Shown here one piece after another: positions 1 through 4,846 of a DNA stretch of 5,007 nt. The stretch covers positions 1-5,007 of the forward strand of contig WRMM01000185.1 of the NCBI GenBank assembly GCA_009777135.1, written 5' to 3'. The position numbers were made by a program, and so were the translations under genes. The notes under the pieces are model-generated. The model did not search any database. It was not told the origin of the DNA and saw only the letters and a list, made by a program, of their open reading frames with translations. The stretch is from Candidatus Fibrimonadales bacterium. GTDB lineage: Bacteria > Fibrobacterota > Fibrobacteria > Fibrobacterales > Fibrobacteraceae. The stretch's first letter is position 1; each line of letters opens with the position of its first letter.

Positions 1-747
1 CAGCTCGCTTTTCAGCGTTCTGTGGAAACGCTCCCCTTTTCCCTGCGTCTGCGGGTGCCAGGGCCTGCCATGGATTGGAAGCACGCCGCGATCCATCAGA
101 AACACTTCGAACCTGGTGTAGCCGAAACCCCCGGTCGTTCCCCATGGAGGGCCGTTGTCGCAAAGGACGGCTTTGGGAAGGCCGCGCTCCCTGAACAGGG
201 AGATGAAGCTGTCCCGGACGCCGGGGAAACGCTCGCTGTCTTTCGCGGATATGCACAGGCTGAAGCGGCTGCTGTCGTCGGTGACCGTCAGCGGGTGGCA
301 GCGGATTCCGTTCTCCATTGCGAAATGGCCCTTGAAATCCGTCTGCCACAAGTCGTTGGGAGCGCTCCTCTCGAAACGCTTGAACGGAGTCGCGGCAAGG
401 CTGGCTTCCTCGCTTATGAGACCGTTTCGATGAAGGATTGCCGTGACGGTTTTGGCTGAAGGTATGCCAGACTCGCCCTTGCGCTCAAGATACGCTTTAA
501 GCTTGCGGCCGCCCCAGCTGGGATGCTGCTGCCTGGCTTGCGCTATGACCGATTCTATGGCGGGGCATGTCTTGCTGGGGCTATTGAGCGGAATCCTGCT
601 CCTGTCATCCATGCTTTCGCCATGCTCGCTTCTTTCAAGCCACTTGTAAGCCGTGGGGCGGCTTACGCCATAATTGCGGCAAAGCTCGCTTATGCTGAGA
701 TTGCCTGACTTTATATCCTCTACTAGAGAGGCTCTTTGCTCTGACAT
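1..747 (-). CDS. IS481-family DDE transposase, C-terminus beyond window
   Basis: Reading from the ATG at 747 gives 249 uninterrupted codons to the window edge. Residues about 17-38 (LSISELCRNYGVSRPTAYKW) form a helix-turn-helix for DNA binding. The integrase-like catalytic core follows: WQTDFKG with the first Asp at D137, LCDNGPPW with the second Asp at D197, and HPQTQGKGERFH with the Glu at E239. The CDNGPPW and QGKGERFHRTLKSEL blocks are characteristic of IS481 rather than IS3 transposases. Family members usually have about 300-390 residues, so roughly the last quarter or more is missing only because the window ends. The start is supported by GGAG at 756-759, 8 nt upstream. No frameshift or stop is seen, so the gene may be active. 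It catalyses cut-and-join of the IS ends. Confidence 0.93.
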   Translation of the reverse strand, partial: MSEQRASLVEDIKSGNLSISELCRNYGVSRPTAYKWLERSEHGESMDDRSRIPLNSPSKTCPAIESVIAQARQQHPSWGGRKLKAYLERKGESGIPSAKTVTAILHRNGLISEEASLAATPFKRFERSAPNDLWQTDFKGHFAMENGIRCHPLTVTDDSSRFSLCISAKDSERFPGVRDSFISLFRERGLPKAVLCDNGPPWGTTGGFGYTRFEVFLMDRGVLPIHGRPWHPQTQGKGERFHRTLKSEL

Positions 748-755
748 GGTTCTAA

Positions 756-759
756 CTCC
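756..759 (-). promoter_or_regulatory. Ribosome binding site of the transposase
   Basis: The minus strand reads GGAG eight nucleotides before the ATG at 747, in a TGGAGTTAG context. This fits a Shine-Dalgarno site and fixes the start of the transposase reading frame. Confidence 0.6.
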
Positions 760-760
760 A

Positions 761-805
761 AAAGGCATATTTATGCTCCAATTACAAACATTTTATTATG
801 CCTTT
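761..805. repeat. 9-bp perfect inverted repeat in the transposase leader
   Basis: AAAGGCATA at 761-769 is perfectly matched by TATGCCTTT at 797-805, with a 27-nt spacer. A second, smaller palindrome, GCATA-TT-TATGC (765-776), shares the left arm, so two mutually exclusive hairpins are possible. The repeat sits directly upstream of the transposase Shine-Dalgarno site. It could be a hairpin that limits translation from read-through transcripts, or an operator; both roles are inferred. Confidence 0.5.
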
Positions 806-842
806 ATATCTACATTTTTTTACTGTTATCGTTGACTAAAAC

Positions 843-879
843 TGTAAACCATGTCACTAATCAAAATGTAAACAATGTC
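843..879. repeat. Two direct repeats, putative transposase-binding IS end
   Basis: TGTAAACCATGTC (843-855) and TGTAAACAATGTC (867-879) differ at one position and are spaced 24 bp start to start, a little over two helical turns. Tandem TGTAAAC(n)ATGTC motifs at the ends of IS481-type elements are familiar to me, which supports reading this as the IS end upstream of the transposase. The exact terminus cannot be fixed from one end alone. Confidence 0.6.
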
Positions 880-915
880 TCGTGTCTATACATCGCCGTG
901 GCTGCCCCTATTTTG

Positions 916-1019
916 CCACGTAAATCTGCGTTTTTCGCAACGTGGGGGCGTTGCAGGGCAACCACGTTGCACACATTTTCACAATCACGTTGCGTAAGGG
1001 CAACCACAGCGAGTTGCCC
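916..1019. repeat. Nested inverted/direct repeat cluster with GGGCAAC and CACGTTGC motifs
   Basis: Several exact matches overlap here. GCAACGTGG (937-945) is the reverse complement of CCACGTTGC (962-970). CCACGT at 916-921 also pairs with ACGTGG at 940-945. CACGTTGC recurs directly at 986-993. AGGGCAACCAC occurs twice, at 955-965 and 997-1007. GGGCAAC (998-1004) pairs with GTTGCCC (1013-1019) around an 8-nt loop. The pattern resembles the palindromic GGGCAAC...GTTGCCC dispersed elements of many bacterial genomes. It is more GC-rich than its surroundings and probably non-coding. Confidence 0.65.
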
Positions 1020-1126
1020 CAACACGGCGTATTTTGGATGCGGTTAACGAAAAATGGTTCGTCCCACACATTCCCGCAAGGTTCAAGAAGCCCATCTACA
1101 AATGCTTTACCAAATGTGCAGGTATA

Positions 1127-1162
1127 CTTATTCTGAAAATCCTGTAAATTCCGTAAATTCTG
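1127..1162. repeat. Four tandem 9-bp units (plus-strand consensus TAAATTCTG)
   Basis: On the plus strand the units are CTTATTCTG, AAAATCCTG, TAAATTCCG and TAAATTCTG, end to end without gaps. On the minus strand the consensus is CAGAATTTA. The last unit is followed by GTTCAGACA. Nonamer runs of the CAGGATTTA type between genes are something I recognise from various bacterial genomes, but their function is not known to me. This run starts 18 bp downstream of the CheY-like gene's stop codon. Confidence 0.7.
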
Positions 1163-1180
1163 GTTCAGACACTCAATTAA

Positions 1181-1570
1181 TCAACGTCCTATCGTTTCTA
1201 TAAAATATTTTTCCAAACGTTCAAGCAAAAGAGGCTGGGAGAAAGGTTTTTTTATGTAGTCAATCGCGCCAAGCTCCAAGCCTTTAGATTCGCTGTCAAA
1301 ATCGTCTTTAGCAGTTAAAAAGATAACAGGAATATGCATGGTATCTTCTTTGCCTTTAAGGATTTTCAGCACTTCGTATCCGTTCATTTCTGGCATTTCT
1401 ATATCCAAAAGGATTAAATTTGGAATTTTAACTTTTTTTTCAAGCATCTTCAACATGCTTAGACCGGAATTAAATGTAAATATATCGTAGGTATCGGAAA
1501 GCGCATCTCTGCCTACGGTCAAATTGGTTATGCTATCATCAACAAAAAAGATGATTTTCTGCTCTGCCAT
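1181..1570 (-). CDS. Stand-alone CheY-like response regulator (single receiver domain)
   Basis: The 129-residue protein is one receiver (REC) domain with no output domain. All key residues are present: the acidic pair D11-D12 that binds magnesium, the phospho-acceptor D56 in LLDIEMPEMNGYE, T86 in IFLTAKD and K108 in YIKKPFS. It should be phosphorylated on D56 by a histidine kinase that is not in the window and act through protein contacts in the cytoplasm. Its ATG follows the TAA of the REC-HD-GYP gene with no gap, and AAGGA (1581-1585) inside that gene's end serves as its Shine-Dalgarno site, so the two are co-translated. Its receiver resembles the partner's (shared LILLDIEMPEM, IPVIFLTA and LELGA blocks), suggesting duplication. 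The specific function is unknown; chemotaxis cannot be claimed. Confidence 0.92.
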   Translation of the reverse strand: MAEQKIIFFVDDSITNLTVGRDALSDTYDIFTFNSGLSMLKMLEKKVKIPNLILLDIEMPEMNGYEVLKILKGKEDTMHIPVIFLTAKDDFDSESKGLELGAIDYIKKPFSQPLLLERLEKYFIETIGR

Positions 1571-2590
1571 TTATATTGTTTCCTTAATATTCCTGAATTT
1601 TTCTTGAATCGTGAGAAATACATCTACGATTTTTGGGTCAAACTGTTTGTCCGCCTCTTCTGTAATGATTCGGACGGCTTCTTCGTGCGAGAACGCTTTT
1701 TTATAAGGACGTTCGGAAGTAACGGCATCATAAACATCCGCTATTGCCATAATGCGACCCTGCAAAGGAATGTTTAAACCCTTTAAATTGCGGGGATAGC
1801 CTTTGCCGTTCCAGTGCTCATGGTGATAGCCTGCAAAAAATTTTGCATGGCGCAAAAACATTCCCTCGCCAGTTCTGGCAATAATTTGATTGACTATGCG
1901 CTCCCCTTCTTGCGAGTGAGTTTTCATAATTTCAAATTCTTCTGGAGTTAGCTTGTCTGGCTTGTTTAGAATAATATCAGAGATGGCTATTTTGCCCACA
2001 TCGTGCAATCTGGCTGAGAACACCAATATATCCTTATTCCAGCCATTCATTTCTTCCATATACACGCCCTGTTCCTGCATTCCTTCAATAAGAACTTTGA
2101 TGTATTCGGAAGTCCGCTCAACGTGGCCGCTCGTAACTTTGTCGCGGTTTTCAACCATGTCTGCCAAAACGAATACAATGTTGTTTTGCAGCTGCTCTAT
2201 GCGTTCGGTGCGTTTTTTAATCAGTTCGTTGATATGCAAATGATTTGCTATTCTGCGAAGCACTATGGGCACAGAAAAAGGCTTTGCTATAAAATCCACA
2301 GCACCCAATTCCAAAGCGTGGGATTCTCTTGCCTCATCGCTAAAAGCTGTTAAAAATATAACTGGTATCTGTGCCGTAAGCTCATCTTCTCTTAATTTTT
2401 TCAAAGTTGCAAAACCATCCATTTCTGGCATTTCAATATCAAGCAAAATAAGATCTGGCGTGATTTTTTCAAGCAAAGAAAACATTTTAGCCGCAGAAAG
2501 CATGGTAAACACATCATACTGGCCATCCAATGCTTGTTTCGCTTTAATCAGATTAACTGCGCTATCATCAACAACAAATATAATTTTCAT
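1571..2590 (-). CDS. Response regulator with HD-GYP domain, predicted c-di-GMP phosphodiesterase
   Basis: The protein has 339 residues from the ATG at 2590. Residues 1-120 form a receiver with D8-D9, phospho-acceptor D51, T81 and K103. A short, probably helical linker follows (about 120-138). The HD-GYP domain covers about 139-335: H156 in SGHVERTSEY, the H196-D197 pair with GK at 199-200, HSQEGERI from 225, HHEHWNGKGYP (256-266) with the GYP signature at 264-266, then ADVYDAVTSERPYKKA (284-299) and FDP (317-319). HD-GYP enzymes are metal-dependent and hydrolyse cyclic di-GMP, mainly to GMP, so phosphorylation here probably tunes c-di-GMP levels. The canonical Asp before the second Gly (WDG) is Asn here (N261). 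A TTG at 2656 would add 22 residues, but they read through repeats and precede the normal MKIIFVVDDS receiver start. AGG at 2597-2599 supports 2590. Confidence 0.94.
   Translation of the reverse strand: MKIIFVVDDSAVNLIKAKQALDGQYDVFTMLSAAKMFSLLEKITPDLILLDIEMPEMDGFATLKKLREDELTAQIPVIFLTAFSDEARESHALELGAVDFIAKPFSVPIVLRRIANHLHINELIKKRTERIEQLQNNIVFVLADMVENRDKVTSGHVERTSEYIKVLIEGMQEQGVYMEEMNGWNKDILVFSARLHDVGKIAISDIILNKPDKLTPEEFEIMKTHSQEGERIVNQIIARTGEGMFLRHAKFFAGYHHEHWNGKGYPRNLKGLNIPLQGRIMAIADVYDAVTSERPYKKAFSHEEAVRIITEEADKQFDPKIVDVFLTIQEKFRNIKETI
1581..1585 (-). promoter_or_regulatory. Ribosome binding site of the CheY-like gene
   Basis: AAGGA on the minus strand lies 10 nt before the ATG at 1570 and inside the last codons of the upstream HD-GYP gene. 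With the TAA-ATG junction this implies translational coupling. Confidence 0.55.
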
Positions 2591-2596
2591 ATAAAA

Positions 2597-2599
2597 CCT
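2597..2599 (-). promoter_or_regulatory. Weak ribosome binding site deciding the HD-GYP gene start
   Basis: The minus strand reads ATAGG then six nucleotides and ATG (2590). It is a short but well-placed match and favours this start over the TTG at 2656. Confidence 0.4.
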
Positions 2600-2649
2600 A
2601 TTATTAGCCTTTGATAAGGTAGAAAATAGTAATACTGATTTACTCGCTT

Positions 2650-2763
2650 GGGACAAGGAACATGGGACAAGCGATGTGCAAATCTACGTTATTTGGGATA
2701 TGATTTTAAAATAATCATGTCCCATGTCCCAGCCAATGCAGCTCTACATGCCGCTTGTCCCAT
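2650..2763. repeat. Inverted heptamer-repeat element (GGGACAA/GGGACAT units) with inner hairpin
   Basis: On the plus strand three 7-bp units lie end to end: GGGACAA (2650-2656), GGAACAT (2657-2663) and GGGACAA (2664-2670); GGGATAT follows at 2695-2701. On the minus strand the same unit occurs at 2755-2761, 2724-2730 and 2717-2723, the last two in tandem. This gives a perfect 12-bp outer inverted repeat, ATGGGACAAGCG (2662-2673) with CGCTTGTCCCAT (2752-2763). An inner stem lies within it: TGGGATATGATT (2694-2705) with AATCATGTCCCA (2713-2724), matching at 11 of 12 positions around a 7-nt loop. It is non-coding and could be a folded RNA, a cruciform, a protein-binding site or a small non-autonomous mobile element. 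Confidence 0.7.
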
Positions 2764-2789
2764 ATTCCAAAGCATTGAGTTTGAATTAA

Positions 2790-3884
2790 TCAGCATTTAC
2801 AATTCATCAACTCCTCAGCTATCGCATTGCCCATATCTTCTGTGCTTGCTTTTTTGCAGCCTGCAACCCAGATGTCGCAGGTGCGGATGCCTTTTGATAT
2901 TGTAGCCTCTACCGCAAGCTCTATGGCTTTGGCGGCTGCTTCTTCTTTGAATGTATATCTTAGCATAAGCGCGGCAGAAAGTATTTGGGCTATGGGGTTT
3001 GCAATGCCCTTGCCTGCTATATCCGGCGCGGAGCCTCCTGCTGGCTCGTAAAGCCCAAAAGAGCCTTCCGCTATGCTTGCGCTGGGCAAAAGCCCCATGG
3101 AGCCGGTGAGCATAGCGCACTCGTCGCTTAAAATATCTCCGAACAAATTCGGGCAAAGCATAACGTCTATGTCTCTGGGTCTTTTTATCAGCTGCATTGC
3201 CGCATTATCTACATAAATATGCTCCAGTTCTACTTCTGGATATTCTTTTGCAATTTCTTTTACTATTTCGCGCCAAAAAACGCTTGTTGCCAAAACATTG
3301 GCTTTATCAACGCTTGCAAGTTTTTTGCCGCGAAGCTTGGCGGCTTCAAAGGCAAAGCGAGCTATGCGTTCTATTTCTTTTCTGGTATAAACCATTGTGT
3401 CAAAGCCTCTTTCGTCTTCGCCTTTGCCGTCTCTGCCCTTGGGCTGTCCAAAATAAACATCGCCCGTAAGCTCTCTAACGCAAAGAATGTCAAAGCCATC
3501 GCCAACTATGTCTGGTCTTAGCGGGCATGCGGAGGCAAGCGCTTTATACACTCTTGCGGGGCGCAAATTGCAATATAGCTTAAAATATTTGCGAAGCGGC
3601 AAAAGCGCTCCTCTTTCGGGCTGAAGCTCAGCCGGCAAGCTTTCCCACTTTGGTCCGCCTACCGAGCCAAACAATATAGCTTCTGCAGCTTCTGCTGTTT
3701 TTATAGTGCTTTCGGGCAAAGGGTGCTTATGCAAGTCATAAGCCGCGCCGCCAACGGGCGCCCATTCCAAATTCAAAGAAAAACCAAATTTTTTGCCAGC
3801 GGCTTCCAAAACCTTGACTCCCTCTCTCATAATTTCAGAGCCAATGCCATCTCCGGGCAAAACTGCAATAGATAACTGTTTCAT
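2790..3884 (-). CDS. leuB: 3-isopropylmalate dehydrogenase
   Basis: The 364-residue product catalyses NAD-dependent oxidation and decarboxylation of 3-isopropylmalate to 2-ketoisocaproate (formed via 2-isopropyl-3-oxosuccinate), the third step of leucine biosynthesis, as a cytoplasmic homodimer. Length matches the family (about 350-365). Visible motifs are LPGDGIG (9-15), GSVGGPKW (73-80), the substrate arginines R98, R108 and R137, RELTGDVYFGQPKG (137-150) with the catalytic Y144, K194 in SVDKANVL, metal-binding D226, D250 and D254, and the NAD loop YEPAGGSAPDIAGKGIANP (279-297). The EPAGGSAPDIAG form and the C-terminal GIRT(C/G)D and DMG blocks agree with Escherichia coli-type LeuB. The ATG at 3884 gives the usual N-terminus, yet no Shine-Dalgarno site precedes it, only seven C on the coding strand. 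leuA, leuC and leuD are not nearby. The upstream gene ends 50 bp away. Confidence 0.97.
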   Translation of the reverse strand: MKQLSIAVLPGDGIGSEIMREGVKVLEAAGKKFGFSLNLEWAPVGGAAYDLHKHPLPESTIKTAEAAEAILFGSVGGPKWESLPAELQPERGALLPLRKYFKLYCNLRPARVYKALASACPLRPDIVGDGFDILCVRELTGDVYFGQPKGRDGKGEDERGFDTMVYTRKEIERIARFAFEAAKLRGKKLASVDKANVLATSVFWREIVKEIAKEYPEVELEHIYVDNAAMQLIKRPRDIDVMLCPNLFGDILSDECAMLTGSMGLLPSASIAEGSFGLYEPAGGSAPDIAGKGIANPIAQILSAALMLRYTFKEEAAAKAIELAVEATISKGIRTCDIWVAGCKKASTEDMGNAIAEELMNCKC

Positions 3885-3891
3885 GGGGGGG
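3885..3891. repeat. G7/C7 homopolymer abutting the leuB start codon
   Basis: Seven G on the plus strand (seven C on the leuB coding strand) directly touch the ATG. They occupy the spacer between start codon and any ribosome binding site. Such tracts are prone to slipped-strand length change; the effect here would be on initiation, not on reading frame. A sequencing length error is an alternative. Confidence 0.7.
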
Positions 3892-3902
3892 AATTTAGAA
3901 AA

Positions 3903-3918
3903 AATCAGCGTTAATCAG
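3903..3918. repeat. Short direct repeat, 10-bp period (AATCAGnGTT type)
   Basis: AATCAG occurs at 3903-3908 and 3913-3918, within AATCAGCGTT and AATCAGTGCT. On the minus strand this is a CTGATTAACGCTGATT pattern of the kind I recognise as dispersed between genes in various bacteria. It lies in the short leader of leuB. Confidence 0.5.
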
Positions 3919-3921
3919 TGC

Positions 3922-3933
3922 TTACTATAGTAA
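3922..3933. promoter_or_regulatory. Perfect 12-bp palindrome upstream of leuB
   Basis: TTACTATAGTAA equals its own reverse complement. It begins one base after the methyltransferase stop codon and lies 38 bp before the leuB ATG. Its symmetry suggests a dimeric regulator site, and the minus strand also contains TATAGT, which could serve as a -10 box. Either role is inferred; no matching -35 box is evident. Confidence 0.35.
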
Positions 3934-3934
3934 A

Positions 3935-4846
3935 TCATCCCCTCATTTGCGCAATTTGGTAGCACAAAATTCCGTGAGCAACGGCCACGTTTAGCGATTC
4001 CAGAGTGTTTTCCATGGGTATTTTTACCCATTCGTCTGCTAACTCGCTCACCTGCTTGTTTGTGCCAGAACCCTCGTTGCCTATCAAAATAGCTACTTTT
4101 TTTGCTTGGCGCGGGGTCAATTCGGTTATGCTCTTTTTTGCGTGCGGCGAGGTTGCCACTATGCAAAATCCTTTTTGCCTTAAAAGCGAAAAACGCTCTT
4201 TCAAATCTATGCCCGTTTCAAATGGCGTTCTCAAAAAACAGCCCGAAGAACCTCTAACAACTTTTGGATTAAACGGATCTACCGTGCCGCGCCCCAAAAT
4301 AATCCCGCATATACCAAAGCCTGTGGCATTGCGAAAAATAGAGCCTAAGTTGCCCGGGTCTTGAATCCCATCCACAAGGGTTATTATGCGAGCGGTATCG
4401 TAATTGGGTTTTTCGCTTGCAAGGCGGCATACGGCAAAAATTCCGGGGCAGCTGACAACAGAGCTGGCTTGTTTCATTTGCGGCGGAGTTAATGCATGAA
4501 TGCGAAGCCTCGCTTCTTTTATTTTTTCTCGCAGCTCTTCGTTGTCAAAGCCTTCGTCCACATAAATGCCTTGCACCAAATCTCTGTGATGCCCGGCTAT
4601 CTCTAGAACAACCCGCTCTCCCTCGGCTAAAAACAATCCTTCCTTTTCTCTGCCTTTTTCCGTTGCCAGAGATGAAATTGTTTTTAGCCATGGCGGGTCT
4701 TCTTCGTCACGCTTTGCGGGAGCAGCAGCTTTTTTTGCGGGTTTCTCTTTTTCAAGCTTTTTTGCTCTGCCTGCCCAAGGATCTTCGGCTTCATCTCTGG
4801 AATGGCCAAAAGTTTTGGAGTAAGTGGTTTTCAATGTGGTTTTCAT
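3935..4846 (-). CDS. TrmH/SpoU-family RNA 2'-O-methyltransferase
   Basis: The 303-residue product belongs to the SPOUT superfamily, which transfers methyl from S-adenosylmethionine to ribose 2'-OH in rRNA or tRNA. Residues 1-50 are a charged, Lys/Ala/Pro-rich and probably disordered tail. Residues about 53-142 match the substrate-binding domain (REKEGLFLAEGERVV at 66-80). The catalytic SPOUT fold covers about 152-303: DGIQDPGNLGSIFRNA (159-174) with N166 and R172, LIGNEGSG (254-261) with E258, and IPMENTLESLNVAVAHG (276-292) with S284 and N286, which form the knotted cofactor site. The domain order resembles YsgA/TsnR-like and RlmB enzymes, but the target nucleotide cannot be read from sequence, so no symbol is given. 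The start overlaps the gpsA stop by ATGA and is preceded by AAAGG, indicating coupled translation. Confidence 0.93.
   Translation of the reverse strand: MKTTLKTTYSKTFGHSRDEAEDPWAGRAKKLEKEKPAKKAAAPAKRDEEDPPWLKTISSLATEKGREKEGLFLAEGERVVLEIAGHHRDLVQGIYVDEGFDNEELREKIKEARLRIHALTPPQMKQASSVVSCPGIFAVCRLASEKPNYDTARIITLVDGIQDPGNLGSIFRNATGFGICGIILGRGTVDPFNPKVVRGSSGCFLRTPFETGIDLKERFSLLRQKGFCIVATSPHAKKSITELTPRQAKKVAILIGNEGSGTNKQVSELADEWVKIPMENTLESLNVAVAHGILCYQIAQMRG

Larger units (their letters stand above)
1..892 (-). mobile_element. IS481-family insertion sequence, partial (one end and most of transposase)
   Basis: This stretch contains the transposase N-terminal two thirds and its upstream non-coding end; the other end lies outside the window. 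The right boundary is inferred. Two direct copies of TGTAAACnATGTC (843-855 and 867-879) look like transposase-binding end repeats. A minus-strand TGT trinucleotide, typical of IS481 termini, falls at 892, so the true end may be anywhere from about 880 to 892. The coding part is clearly GC-richer than the neighbouring genes (39 of 60 bases G/C in 121-180 against 18 of 60 in 2341-2400), which suggests acquisition from elsewhere. Without the far end, target duplication and completeness cannot be judged. Confidence 0.75.
893..1180. other. Gene-free interval between the IS end and the CheY-like gene
   Basis: No supported gene was found here. The left half (916-1019) is a cluster of inverted and direct repeats, and 1127-1162 is a 9-bp tandem repeat, both listed separately. 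The middle (about 1020-1126) shows no clear structure. Open frames exist on the plus strand but lack Shine-Dalgarno sites and pass through repeats. I see no stem followed by a T-run immediately after the CheY-like stop on the minus strand, so the terminator of the regulator operon is not identified. Confidence 0.6.
2591..2789. other. Intergenic gap between leuB and the HD-GYP regulator
   Basis: Most of this interval is the heptamer/inverted repeat structure at 2650-2763, listed separately. The 60 bp next to the HD-GYP gene (2591-2649) are AT-rich and presumably carry its promoter, but I could not pick -35 and -10 boxes with confidence. No stem plus T-run follows the leuB stop on the minus strand, so read-through from leuB into the regulator genes is possible. 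Confidence 0.5.

Noticed and set aside
22..459. 145-residue open frame on the plus strand
   Set aside because: It lies fully opposite the IS481 transposase, whose protein has the DDE motifs; it shows no recognisable domain and is a by-product of GC-rich antisense sequence.
832..1136. Two overlapping plus-strand frames of 64-71 residues
   Set aside because: Both run through the IS end motifs and the GGGCAAC repeats, have no Shine-Dalgarno site and no family resemblance.
998..1144. Start-less plus-strand frame with a protein-like look (WFVPHIPARFKKPIYKC region)
   Set aside because: It has no ATG/GTG/TTG start with a ribosome site, begins inside the repeat cluster and ends in the 9-bp tandem array; it is more likely translated repeat sequence than a gene remnant.
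1127..1162. CRISPR-like array
   Set aside because: Units are 9 bp and contiguous with no spacers, and no cas gene is present.
2591..2656. 22-residue N-terminal extension of the HD-GYP regulator from a TTG codon
   Set aside because: The extension is encoded partly in the heptamer repeat, and receivers normally start at the MKIIFVVDDS segment; the ATG at 2590 has a plausible ribosome site.
2694..2724. Rho-independent terminator for leuB
   Set aside because: The stem is imperfect and AT-rich with no T-run after it on the minus strand, and it lies about 65 bp past the stop; repeat structure explains it better.
2815..3156. 113-residue minus-strand frame overlapping leuB
   Set aside because: It is an out-of-frame shadow of leuB, rich in Arg and without motifs.
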